The notes beneath the pieces are model-generated. The model searched no databases and was not told the origin of the DNA. It was given only the letters and a program-made list of their open reading frames with translations. A program made the translations under genes and the position numbers. Below, piece after piece: positions 1-7,485 of a stretch of 15,728 bases of DNA (within the stretch, counting starts at the first letter, position 1; the number at the start of each line of letters is the position of its first letter). The stretch covers positions 1-15,728 of the forward strand of contig DVMG01000039.1 in the NCBI GenBank assembly GCA_018715105.1, given 5' to 3'. This DNA comes from Candidatus Ventricola intestinavium. GTDB lineage: Bacteria > Bacillota > Clostridia > Christensenellales > Aristaeellaceae.

Positions 1-223
1 CCACCACGCCTACGCCGTCTTCCGCGACATAGGCGTCGACCATGCCCTCAGCGGCGATGCGGCCGGCCTTTTTGGCCGCCGCAGCCAGTCCCTTTTCGCG
101 CAGAAAGTCAATCGCTTTTTCCATATCGCCGTCGCACTCGACAAGCGCCTTCTTGCAATCCATCATGCCAGCGCCGGTGCGCTCGCGCAGCTCCTTCACA
201 AGGGCAGCAGTAATATTCGCCAT
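1..223 (-). CDS. tsf: Elongation factor Ts, N-terminal part (gene runs off the left edge)
   Basis: EF-Ts is the cytoplasmic guanine-nucleotide exchange factor that recharges EF-Tu. About 74 residues are visible, beginning MANITAALVKELRERTGAGM and continuing MDCKKALVECDGDMEKAIDFL, the N-terminal UBA-like domain with the family signature TGAGMMDCKKAL at about residues 16-27. The ATG (223-221) follows a GGGAGGA ribosome binding site with a 7-base gap. It lies 40 bases downstream of the rpsB stop with no terminator or promoter between, the usual rpsB-tsf operon. The core and dimerisation domains are outside the window. The identification is firm; only the length is unknown. Confidence 0.97.
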   Translation of the reverse strand, partial: MANITAALVKELRERTGAGMMDCKKALVECDGDMEKAIDFLREKGLAAAAKKAGRIAAEGMVDAYVAEDGVGVV

Positions 224-263
224 ATTCCGTTCCTCCCGTCTCAATCAGTCAGCCATTGCGCGA

Positions 264-977
264 TTACTTCGCCTCAGCGGCGGGCTCAGCCTGCTCGCCC
301 TGCTTGCCTTCCAGCACAGCGTCGGCCATCTTGCCGGCGATGAGCTTGACAGCGCGGATGGCGTCGTCATTGCCCGGGATAACGTAATCAATCTCATCCG
401 GATCGCAGTTCGTGTCCACGATGGCAACGACCGGAATGCCCAGCGCGCGCGCCTCGGAAACTGCGATGTGCTCCTTGCGCGGATCCACCACAAACAGGCA
501 GCCCGGCAGGTTCTTCATTTCGCGGATGCCGCCCAGGTTCTCCGTGAGCTTCTCCCTCTCGGCCATGAGCTTGATGACTTCCTTCTTGGGAAGAACCTCA
601 AACTCGCCGCGCTCTTCCATCGCGTCGATCGCGTTCAGGCGGGCGATACGGGTTTTGATGGTCTTAAAGTTGGTCATCATGCCGCCCAGCCAACGGTTAT
701 TGACATAGAACATGTTGCAGCGCTTGGCCTCAGCCTCAATGGACTCCTGCGCCTGCTTCTTGGTGCCCACAAACAGCACGCTCTTGCCCTCCATCGCAAC
801 GGAACGGACAAATGCATACGCCTCATCAATCTTGCGGACGGTTTTCTGCAGGTCGATGATGTAGATGCCGTTGCGCTCCGTGAAGATATAGGGCGCCATT
901 TTGGGGTTCCAGCGGCGGGTCTGGTGGCCAAAGTGCACACCGGCCTCCAGCAGCTGCTTCATAGAGATGACTGCCAT
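264..977 (-). CDS. rpsB: 30S ribosomal protein S2
   Basis: S2 is a 30S subunit protein bound at the head-body junction. The product is 237 residues, normal for the family. It begins MAVISMKQLLEAGVHFGHQT and carries the expected RRWNPKMAPYIF, VLFVGTKKQAQ, NNRWLGGMMTNF and PGNDDAIRAVKL motifs along its length. The frame is open 44 codons further upstream, but those lie in the leader RNA. The ATG at 977 is the real start because AAGGAGG precedes it by 6 bases and homologues begin there. It is first in the rpsB-tsf operon and has its own sigma-A-type promoter about 100 bases upstream. The C-terminus is an Ala/Glu-rich tail, as is common in S2. Confidence 0.98.
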   Translation of the reverse strand: MAVISMKQLLEAGVHFGHQTRRWNPKMAPYIFTERNGIYIIDLQKTVRKIDEAYAFVRSVAMEGKSVLFVGTKKQAQESIEAEAKRCNMFYVNNRWLGGMMTNFKTIKTRIARLNAIDAMEERGEFEVLPKKEVIKLMAEREKLTENLGGIREMKNLPGCLFVVDPRKEHIAVSEARALGIPVVAIVDTNCDPDEIDYVIPGNDDAIRAVKLIAGKMADAVLEGKQGEQAEPAAEAK

Positions 978-1074
978 GTTTTTTCCTCCTTTTATTAAAC
1001 CCTCCCTGCACCCTTTCACTCGTGCGGACCGCACCGGGCGGCAGGCGCACGAAAACAGGCGCAGGTGCGTTTTC
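978..1074 (-). promoter_or_regulatory. rpsB 5' leader, candidate S2 autoregulatory structure
   Basis: The leader can form a hairpin at 1074-1051 (GAAAAC pairing with GTTTTC around a 12-base loop) and a second at 1051-1021 (CGTGCG with CGCACG). The first loop contains GCACC, complementary to GGTGC in the stretch just before the ribosome binding site. A pseudoknot that closes off the ribosome binding region is therefore possible. S2 represses its own mRNA in several bacteria through a leader RNA. That this leader does so is inference from the pairing alone. Confidence 0.35.
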
Positions 1075-1080
1075 CGTAAG

Positions 1081-1109
1081 ATCATACCATGAAGCGGATG
1101 AAAAATCAA
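1081..1109 (-). promoter_or_regulatory. rpsB-tsf promoter (sigma-A type)
   Basis: On the minus strand a TTGATT -35 box (1109-1104) and a TATGAT -10 box (1086-1081) are separated by exactly 17 bases. The predicted start near 1074-1077 gives a leader of about 97-100 bases before the rpsB ATG. The TGA stop of the candidate small ORF upstream lies within the -35 box. Confidence 0.75.
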
Positions 1110-1231
1110 GGGGAATCCGGCCGTTTCCGCCAGGTTTTTCTGTTTTTTCCCTTCTTCACCGGCGAAATGCTGTCAATCTTGCAGCTCTGCCCCCAGGGCC
1201 GAAGCCGCGCAAACGGATTCGGGAGAATCAT
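1106..1231 (-). CDS. Candidate 41-residue basic small protein or leader peptide
   Basis: A short ATG frame begins MILPNPFARLRPWGQ and ends KNRKTWRKRPDSP, with many Lys/Arg residues in its second half. Its ribosome binding site is textbook (AGGAGG, 7 bases, ATG), which is the main support. The AGGAGG is folded into the 3' arm of the 9-bp hairpin at 1257-1233, so translation could be gated. The stop codon lies inside the rpsB -35 box. No family is recognised and no clear promoter is seen, so it would depend on read-through from rnpB or a weak start. It may equally be a chance frame following a hairpin. Confidence 0.3.
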   Translation of the reverse strand: MILPNPFARLRPWGQSCKIDSISPVKKGKNRKTWRKRPDSP

Positions 1232-1257
1232 AAAAGTCCCTCCTAAAAAGGGACTTT
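1229..1257 (-). terminator. 9-bp hairpin with short T-tract between rnpB and rpsB
   Basis: Perfect arms AAAGTCCCT and AGGGACTTT (1257-1249 and 1241-1233) enclose a 7-base loop. On the minus strand the stem is followed by TTATGATT, so the U-tail (CTTTTAT) is short. It could terminate transcripts running on from rnpB. It also contains the AGGAGG of the candidate small ORF, so it could act at translation instead. Confidence 0.45.
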
Positions 1258-1331
1258 AACCTGCCGGCAGATAATCTTTTCCCCCCGCCAAAGAAGCAAA
1301 GAAGACACGCCCTCAAACAATCGCCGAATGG

Positions 1332-1363
1332 AAAAGACACTCCCGCGGCAGGCAGACGCCGCG
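1332..1363 (-). terminator. Weak terminator-like hairpin downstream of rnpB
   Basis: Arms CGCGGC (1363-1358) and GCCGCG (1349-1344) enclose an 8-base loop. The following minus-strand sequence is GGAGTGTCTTTT, so the T-run comes about 8 bases late. It lies about 60 bases beyond the mature 3' end of RNase P RNA and may end its precursor. Confidence 0.3.
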
Positions 1364-1423
1364 CGTATGCTCCACAGCCCGGCAAGCGGTTCGCCGCTTC
1401 CCGTTGATGGTTATCCCAAAAAT

Positions 1424-1763
1424 GTCTGTGAGCGTTGCCTGTAAGCCGAGTTCTGTATTTGGCGGTCATCTATCTAGGCCCGCCGTTGCCGGCGGGCTCA
1501 AGCGAAATCCTGAGAGCTTGACGGGCCGTCTCAAACGCTCTTTCGTTTCTTGCTCCGAGTGGGGTTTACATCGCGGACGAGTCGCCAGGCCGCGGGTGAG
1601 CTCTTACCTCACCTTTCCACCCTTACACGCCGCAGCGTGCGGTATCTCTCTGTTGCACTTTCCCTGGGGTCGCCCCCGCCGGGTGTTACCCGGCACTCTG
1701 CCCTGCGGAGCTCGGACTTTCCTCACACCTTACGGCGCGCGGCCGCCCGGCAGCCTCACAAAC
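1424..1763 (-). ncRNA. rnpB: RNase P RNA, bacterial class A
   Basis: This is the catalytic RNA that trims tRNA 5' leaders. Near the 5' end it has GAGGAAAGTCC (1724-1714), then the run GTGCCGGGTAACACCCGGCG, GGGGCGACCCCAGGGAAA and GCAACAGAGAG. Near the 3' end it has ACAGAACTCGGCTTA (1456-1442). This layout is class A (ancestral), not the Bacillus class B. The ends are set by helix P1: GTTTGTGAG (1763-1755) pairs over 9 bp, with one G-U, to CTCACAGAC (1432-1424), and the promoter-predicted start is also 1763. The RNA is about 340 nt, an ordinary length. The termini are good to within a few bases. Confidence 0.96.
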
Positions 1764-1769
1764 AGACGA

Positions 1770-1798
1770 ATTCTATCACATTTCTTTCCATACGTCAA
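1770..1798 (-). promoter_or_regulatory. rnpB promoter (sigma-A type, extended -10)
   Basis: TTGACG (1798-1793), a 17-base spacer and TAGAAT (1775-1770), with TG two bases before the -10 box. The predicted start is G at 1763, the first base of helix P1. The -35 box overlaps the TGA stop (1797-1795) of the upstream gene. Confidence 0.85.
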
Positions 1799-2175
1799 GA
1801 TCCTTTGCAATGAATCGCCTTCCCGATCAGGAAAAGCAGCTCTTCGTCAATCTCTTCTTCCCCTGCCACCACCACGTGAATGGTGAAGCGGCTGCGCGAA
1901 ATCGGCACCACCTGCGCAAACCGTGGATGATCCATGCGTTCTCTCAGGCCGAATGTGATCAGCAGCGCGTCCCTGTTTCCCTGTGTCAGAAGCGCTCGGG
2001 GAGGATTGGACACATAGCAATAGGGTTTGGGATCGTCAAAGGAGATGCACGTCTTCATCACGCGCAGCTGCGTCCCCGGATACTGCCCGCACAGCGCCGC
2101 CCGAAGCTTTTCAAACAAAGCCCACTGGCGGGGCCTTCCGGCAAAGAACGCGTCGATCTGCGCAACCGTATCCAC
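1795..2175 (-). CDS. DUF5655-like small cytoplasmic protein
   Basis: A 126-residue protein of unknown function. An N-terminal helix (DTVAQIDAFFAGRPRQW, LFEKLRAAL) leads into VMKTCISFDDPKPYCYVSNP, then a hydrophobic strand (LLITFGL), HPRFAQVVPISRSRFTIHVVV and a C-terminal helix. This matches my recollection of DUF5655 proteins, which resemble DUF1801-type folds; the assignment is by pattern only. The frame is open to a TTG at 2229, but that TTG lies in the T-tract of the preceding terminator. The GTG at 2175 follows GGGGAGG by 8 bases and is the better start. There is no signal peptide. It sits 88 bases after the zinc-ribbon gene, with a terminator between, and its stop codon is inside the rnpB promoter. 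Confidence 0.75.
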   Translation of the reverse strand: MDTVAQIDAFFAGRPRQWALFEKLRAALCGQYPGTQLRVMKTCISFDDPKPYCYVSNPPRALLTQGNRDALLITFGLRERMDHPRFAQVVPISRSRFTIHVVVAGEEEIDEELLFLIGKAIHCKGS

Positions 2176-2227
2176 TTCAACCGCCTCCCCGATTTCAAGT
2201 CTTTGTGCGCCCTCCAGGCTCCGGTGC

Positions 2228-2258
2228 AAAAACGGGGCATATCCGCATGGACATGCCC
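2228..2258 (-). terminator. Rho-independent terminator after the zinc-ribbon gene
   Basis: The 10-bp stem GGGCATGTCC/GGATATGCCC (one G-T pair) with an ATGC tetraloop (2258-2235) is followed on the minus strand by CGTTTTTG. It begins 6 bases after the TGA of the zinc-ribbon gene. An A-run before the stem could make it work in both directions. Confidence 0.85.
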
Positions 2259-2263
2259 TCTTT

Positions 2264-2971
2264 TCACTTCACCAGAATGATCCGCCCGCAGTTTTCACAC
2301 TCAACGTAAGGCGCGCCGGTGCGCACCCGGTTCATGTCCGCCGCCGGCAGCTGCATGTTGCAGCCGCCGCAGCGGTCATCATGTATGCGCGTGATGGGCG
2401 GCGTGGAATGGCGCTTGATCGCCTTATATTTTTCAAGAAGCTCCGGTTCGATCCCCTGCGCTTCCCTGGCCACCTTTTTCTTGAGTTCCTCAAGTTTGAC
2501 CGCGGCGGTCTTATACTCCTCGTCGTAAATCACCTTGATGCGGTCAAACTCGGCCCTGGCCTTGGCCGCGCGCACGCGCACCTCGCGCTGCTGGCGGTCG
2601 CGGGCGTCGGCATCCTTGCGCATTTTGGCCAGCTCGGATTCATAGCGGGAAATGGTGGAAACGAGCTTCTGCATCGCGGCAATCTGTTTCTTTGTTTCTT
2701 CCACATCCACAGGGCGGTTTGCCTCAAACCGGGCGGCCGCTTCGGAAACCGAACCGTTCAGGCGCTCAATTTCATCGGCCAGAGCCTCCATGCGGTCGCT
2801 CATGATCTCCACATCCGACTCGATTTTTTTGAGCACGCCCTGCTGTTCGAGCAGGAAATCGCGGTGCTTGAGCAGCTCTTTGCGGTTGCTGTTGCCGCGC
2901 ATTTCCTTTTCATATTGATCCAGCTCCATATCCACCTGCTGGTACTTCCACAAAAGCTCGTACTGTTCCAA
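2264..2971 (-). CDS. Coiled-coil protein with C-terminal C4 zinc ribbon (zf-RING_7 / DUF164 type)
   Basis: A 235-residue cytoplasmic protein. Residues about 1-175 form a long, charged helical hairpin or coiled coil (for example QVDMELDQYEKEMRG, MEALADEIERLNG, KLEELKKKVAREA). The C-terminus is a zinc ribbon with Cys201-x2-Cys204 and Cys225-x2-Cys228 (RCGGC and ECENCGRIILVK). This is the architecture of the C4-type zinc-ribbon family that includes Helicobacter FlgZ/HP0958 and chlamydial CdsZ. In Firmicutes its role is not settled, and nucleic-acid or protein scaffolding is inference. The start is TTG at 2971 (GAGGAGG, then an 8-base gap); no ATG is available in frame. It overlaps nothing, lies 18 bases after the nif3 stop and is the last gene before a terminator. 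Confidence 0.88.
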   Translation of the reverse strand: MEQYELLWKYQQVDMELDQYEKEMRGNSNRKELLKHRDFLLEQQGVLKKIESDVEIMSDRMEALADEIERLNGSVSEAAARFEANRPVDVEETKKQIAAMQKLVSTISRYESELAKMRKDADARDRQQREVRVRAAKARAEFDRIKVIYDEEYKTAAVKLEELKKKVAREAQGIEPELLEKYKAIKRHSTPPITRIHDDRCGGCNMQLPAADMNRVRTGAPYVECENCGRIILVK

Positions 2972-2989
2972 AATATGGCCCTCCTCACA

Positions 2990-4471
2990 CTATCCGCGCC
3001 CGAAGGGATCGGCCTTCGAGCAAAAAAACATCACGCTATATTGTAGCGCATCCGCGGCGTTTTGTAAAGCGGTGCGAAGCACTTCGCACACGGGGTTTTC
3101 CGTCTCAAAGTGCCCGGCCTCCACGACCAGGCAGCCCGCGTCCACCGCGTCCAGCGCGTCGTGATGATGTACTTCGCCTGTGATAAAGCAGTCCGCCCCC
3201 ATCTCTCGCGCCTTCCCGATTTCACTGCCGCCCGCGCCGGTGCAGCATCCCAGCCTGTGCACCGATGCATCTTCCGGGCCATATGCACGAATCTGCGTAT
3301 GCAGGCGACGGCGAACCCGCTCGCACAGCCGCCCAAATGTCATGCCTTCCGGCAGGCGGCCCACACGGACAAACCCTTCCCCCTGGATGTCCGCACAGCC
3401 CAGGAGGTTCATCAGCGTATCGTTGACGCCGCCCGGCGCGCGATCCAGGTTCGTGTGCGCGGCAATATGAGCGATACCCCGCTGCGCCATATCCAGCAAC
3501 AGCCTGCCCTCCCGGTCGCAGTCGGTGATGCGCCTGCGCGCCGAAAACAGGATGGGGTGATGCGTCACAATCAGTTCCGCGCCCAGCGATTCGGCCTCCT
3601 TCAGCGCAGCCTGTGTCAAATCAAGAGCCACCAGCACGCGCGTGACCCGTGCGCCCCTGCGCCCGAAAAGAAGGCCCACATTGTCCTGTTCCTCCGCCAG
3701 CTCAAAGGGCGCAATTTCTCCCACAAGCGTTTCCACATCCGATACCGTACACGGTTTCACATTCAGCACCTCCGAAATCCACGTCAATTCCCGGCTGCAA
3801 AGCCGCATTCTCTCCCGCCCTCTCTCCGAGCGGGCACGGGATGCCTTTTCCATCTCCCGCACGCGCACATCGCGCTGCCAGAGAAAATAGCTTCTCTGTC
3901 CTTCTTCACACACGCCCCCGGCCGCTGTGCCCAGCAGGGCGCAGCGCGCATCCGGAATGTGCGCTGTGCCCCGGCGGGCCATGAGCGTGACATAGTGCCT
4001 GCCCGCCGCCTCGGCAAAAACCTCCCTGCGGATGAAAAACCCCAGGCGCGCAAGCCCTTCGCGCAGGGCGGGCAGATCCACATTCGCCTGCACGATCAAA
4101 GCCGCCCCGCCGATGAGCGCCCGCCCCTCCCCGACAATTTGAAGGATTGTGCCCGCGCCCATGCCTGTGATGATGACGGCCTGCACCTCTTCCTGTCCGT
4201 CCAGCGCGGCCAGCCCATCCGCCACGGCGAAACGCACGCGATCCGCCAGGCCCCTCGATGCCAGAAGGCGGCGCGCCTTTTCAAGCGAGGGCGCGCTCAC
4301 ATCACTGGCGATCATTTCCAGTTCAGGCCGGTTTTCCAGCAGATAAGCCGTTAAAAAGCCATGATCGCATCCGATGTCCGCCGCGCGCGGATGGGCCCGG
4401 CCGGCAAGTTCGCCAAGCGCGAGATCTGCGGCCGCCTGAAGCCGCGCGTCAAGCGAGATGGAATCGGGCAT
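2990..4471 (-). CDS. Fusion: tRNA (adenine22-N1)-methyltransferase TrmK + Nif3/DUF34 metal-binding protein
   Basis: One uninterrupted 493-codon frame holds two full-length proteins that are normally separate neighbouring genes (Bacillus yqfN/trmK and yqfO). Residues 1-about 237 are TrmK, a class I SAM methyltransferase making m1A22 in tRNA: ADIGCDHGFLTAYLL is the SAM-binding loop, followed by IASDVSAPSLEKA and ITGMGAGTI. Residues about 238-493 are a compact Nif3/DUF34 domain: ELAEEQDNVGLLFG, the VTHHPILF metal motif, AHTNLDRAPGGVND, and EAGHFETENP near the end. Nif3 is a dinuclear-metal hexamer of uncertain function. The first ATG (4471) follows AGGAGG by 10 bases. At the junction GGAGG (3773-3769) lies 8 bases before a GTG (3760), exactly where a separate 256-residue Nif3 would begin. 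No stop codon separates the halves. A fusion product, independent Nif3, or both are possible. Confidence 0.9.
   Translation of the reverse strand: MPDSISLDARLQAAADLALGELAGRAHPRAADIGCDHGFLTAYLLENRPELEMIASDVSAPSLEKARRLLASRGLADRVRFAVADGLAALDGQEEVQAVIITGMGAGTILQIVGEGRALIGGAALIVQANVDLPALREGLARLGFFIRREVFAEAAGRHYVTLMARRGTAHIPDARCALLGTAAGGVCEEGQRSYFLWQRDVRVREMEKASRARSERGRERMRLCSRELTWISEVLNVKPCTVSDVETLVGEIAPFELAEEQDNVGLLFGRRGARVTRVLVALDLTQAALKEAESLGAELIVTHHPILFSARRRITDCDREGRLLLDMAQRGIAHIAAHTNLDRAPGGVNDTLMNLLGCADIQGEGFVRVGRLPEGMTFGRLCERVRRRLHTQIRAYGPEDASVHRLGCCTGAGGSEIGKAREMGADCFITGEVHHHDALDAVDAGCLVVEAGHFETENPVCEVLRTALQNAADALQYSVMFFCSKADPFGRG
3758..3773 (-). promoter_or_regulatory. Internal ribosome binding site and GTG start for Nif3 within the trmK-nif3 fusion
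   Basis: GGAGG (3773-3769), an 8-base gap, then GTG (3760-3758) followed by AAACCGTGTACG. It is in frame with the fusion and sits at the natural N-terminus of Nif3. It looks like the retained start of a once-separate gene; whether it is used is unknown. Confidence 0.5.
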
Positions 4472-4493
4472 ATCCGGCCATCCTCCTGTCCAT

Positions 4494-4525
4494 AAAAGGC
4501 GAGGAACGTAGCTGCGTCCCTCGCC
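4494..4525 (-). terminator. Terminator between rpoD and trmK-nif3
   Basis: An 11-bp stem GGCGAGGGACG/CGTTCCTCGCC (one G-T pair) with a 6-base loop is followed by TTTTAT on the minus strand. It starts 8 bases after the rpoD stop. Its T-tract lies only a few bases before the trmK ribosome binding site and no promoter is visible between them, so trmK probably depends on partial read-through. Confidence 0.85.
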
Positions 4526-4533
4526 ATGTCCTG

Positions 4534-5631
<1,098 letters not shown>

Positions 5632-5637
5632 AAGAAA

Positions 5638-7398
5638 TCAATCCTTCCTTCCGGCCGTCTGCCTTTCCTTCGTCAGTTCCTGTATCTTTAAAAGCATGTT
5701 GCGCTTGTCTTCGCCTTTGAGCAGCACCACCTGCTGCTGAAGCGCGGCGATCTGCTCCTCAATCCGCTTTTTGTGAAGGATGCGAAGGCAATCCCCCACC
5801 ACGCGCAGCTCCTGGCCTTCCTGCGCGCCGCTCTCCCTTTGAAAAAGGGCCGCCGCGCGGCTGCGCGCTTCTCCCTCTTCCATCTCTTCAAGAATGGCCC
5901 CCGGCGTCATGCCGGACAGGAGCATCCCGGCGAGTTCCCTGTGCTGAGGGGTCATAAAATCCTCCGCACAGACGGTGCCCGCCTCCACCCGTCCTTCCGC
6001 CAGCAGGAGCAGAAGCTGCCGCTCGGCCGCCGCCGTCTCGGTATCGGCGCCCTCGACCTTCTCTTCGAGTGGGCGCGCTGCATGGCGGTAAACGGGTCGC
6101 TTGTCTTCTTCAATCATCTCCGTGCGGCCAATCTGAGCCAACAGCACTTCCCGTGAAAACCCCGTAGAAAGCATCAATTGGCTGACGTATTGATCCAGCA
6201 CCACGGGCTCTTTGACGCGGGAAAGGTATCGTGCGCAGGCGATGGCGTAAGCCGTTCGCCCTTCCTGCGTCTGAAGGTCATGGTTTTCCGCCTCCCGCTT
6301 CATGCGGTAAGCGGTCGCCTCCATGGGCTCCATTTTTTCCACGCTTTGGGGGCCATATGAGCGCACATATTCATCCGGATCCATTCCGTTGGGAAAATCA
6401 AGCACGCGTGCGGGCATGTTTTCCTGCTCAAAGATATCCAGGGCGCGCAAAATGGCATGCTGGCCCGCTGCGTCGCCGTCGTAGGATACCCAGATTTCCG
6501 GCGCATAGCGCTTGAGAAGCCGCGCCTGCTCGGTGGTCAGGGCTGTGCCCAGCGTCGCGCAGACGCCCGGCACCCCCGCCTGCGTCAGCGCAATCACGTC
6601 CATATATCCTTCGGTAAGGATGACGCGCTTGAGCCCCCGCTGCTTTTTGAGCAGGTTGGCCGCGAATACACCCAATCGCTTGTTGAATACAGGGGTATCG
6701 CCCGTATTCAGATATTTGGGTTTAGCGTCGCCAAGCGCGCGGCCGCCGAATCCAAGCACGCGTCCCTGCGCATCCAGAATAGGAAAAATCGCCCTCTGGC
6801 GGAACATGTCGTAGATTCGCCCATCCCGCCGGACCGAAATGCCCGCGCGCACGAGCTCCTCTTCCGTAAAGCCCATTTGAAGCAGAGCCTTTGTGGCGCC
6901 GTCGCCATGAGCCGGAGTGGAACCCAGCCCAAACATGCGAATGGTGTGGTCATTCACCCCGCGCTCGTGCAGATAGGCCAGCACATGAGCATTTTCCGGT
7001 TTCCAAAGCTGGCTGTGAAAAAATCGCGCGCACTGCCGGTTTGCATCATAGAGCCTGTCCTTCTGGGAACGGCTGGCGGCATCCTCCCGGTCCGCAACCC
7101 TCTCCGGCAGATCCATATGCACCTGCTCGGCCAACAGTTTCACCGCGTCCCGGAAATCGAGATGCTCCATCTCCATCACGAAATTGATGGCGCTTCCGCC
7201 CGCGTGGCAGCCAAAGCAGTAATACATCTGCCGTTCAGGGCTGACGGAAAAGGAAGCCGTTTTCTCCCCATGAAACGGGCACAGGCCCCAATAACGCCCG
7301 CCTTTCGGATTCAGCTGCACATATCGGGATACCACCTGGACGATGTCGGCCCGCTCCCGCAGCTCATCCAGCCATGCCTGTGGAAACCTGCCTGCCAA
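5638..7398 (-). CDS. dnaG: DNA primase DnaG
   Basis: The 586-residue primase makes the RNA primers for replication. The N-terminal CHC2 zinc domain has Cys40, His43, Cys61 and Cys64 (LCPFHGEKTASF, YYCFGCHAGG). The TOPRIM catalytic core has Glu263 (LTEGYMDVIAL) and Asp307/Asp309 (SYDGDAAG). The remaining C-terminal part (about 430-586) is the helicase-interacting region, less conserved. The start is TTG at 7398: an in-frame TGA lies two codons upstream, so nothing earlier is possible, and a GGTGAGGA ribosome binding site sits close before it. Homologues also begin at this MAGR(I/F)PQ segment. It is the middle gene of dgt-dnaG-rpoD, 87 bases after dgt. All key residues are present. Confidence 0.97.
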   Translation of the reverse strand: MAGRFPQAWLDELRERADIVQVVSRYVQLNPKGGRYWGLCPFHGEKTASFSVSPERQMYYCFGCHAGGSAINFVMEMEHLDFRDAVKLLAEQVHMDLPERVADREDAASRSQKDRLYDANRQCARFFHSQLWKPENAHVLAYLHERGVNDHTIRMFGLGSTPAHGDGATKALLQMGFTEEELVRAGISVRRDGRIYDMFRQRAIFPILDAQGRVLGFGGRALGDAKPKYLNTGDTPVFNKRLGVFAANLLKKQRGLKRVILTEGYMDVIALTQAGVPGVCATLGTALTTEQARLLKRYAPEIWVSYDGDAAGQHAILRALDIFEQENMPARVLDFPNGMDPDEYVRSYGPQSVEKMEPMEATAYRMKREAENHDLQTQEGRTAYAIACARYLSRVKEPVVLDQYVSQLMLSTGFSREVLLAQIGRTEMIEEDKRPVYRHAARPLEEKVEGADTETAAAERQLLLLLAEGRVEAGTVCAEDFMTPQHRELAGMLLSGMTPGAILEEMEEGEARSRAAALFQRESGAQEGQELRVVGDCLRILHKKRIEEQIAALQQQVVLLKGEDKRNMLLKIQELTKERQTAGRKD

Positions 7399-7485
7399 GC
7401 GTCCTCACCGCCCTTCTCTTTTTTCGCCACCGTTTCACACATTCCTGCAAGCCCATGCACTTTTTTTGCCTGAATGGGTCTTCTT

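Larger units (their letters stand above)
978..1423. other. 446-base intergenic region between rnpB and rpsB
   Basis: Read on the minus strand from rnpB, this region holds: a GC hairpin with a CGAA loop (1399-1384) and no T-tract; a terminator-like hairpin with CGCGGC/GCCGCG arms (1363-1344) followed after some bases by CTTTT; a perfect 10-base palindrome (1270-1261); a 9-bp hairpin (1257-1233); a candidate 41-codon ORF (1231-1106); the rpsB promoter; and the rpsB leader. No tRNA or known riboswitch was recognised. Confidence 0.6.

Noticed and set aside
1424..1886. Plus-strand frames across the RNase P RNA
   Set aside because: The RNA gene is unambiguous from its conserved core and P1 helix; the frames are accidental.
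2176..2229. TTG start at 2229 for the DUF5655-like gene
   Set aside because: It lies in the T-tract of the upstream terminator and has no ribosome binding site, whereas the GTG at 2175 has GGGGAGG at 8 bases.
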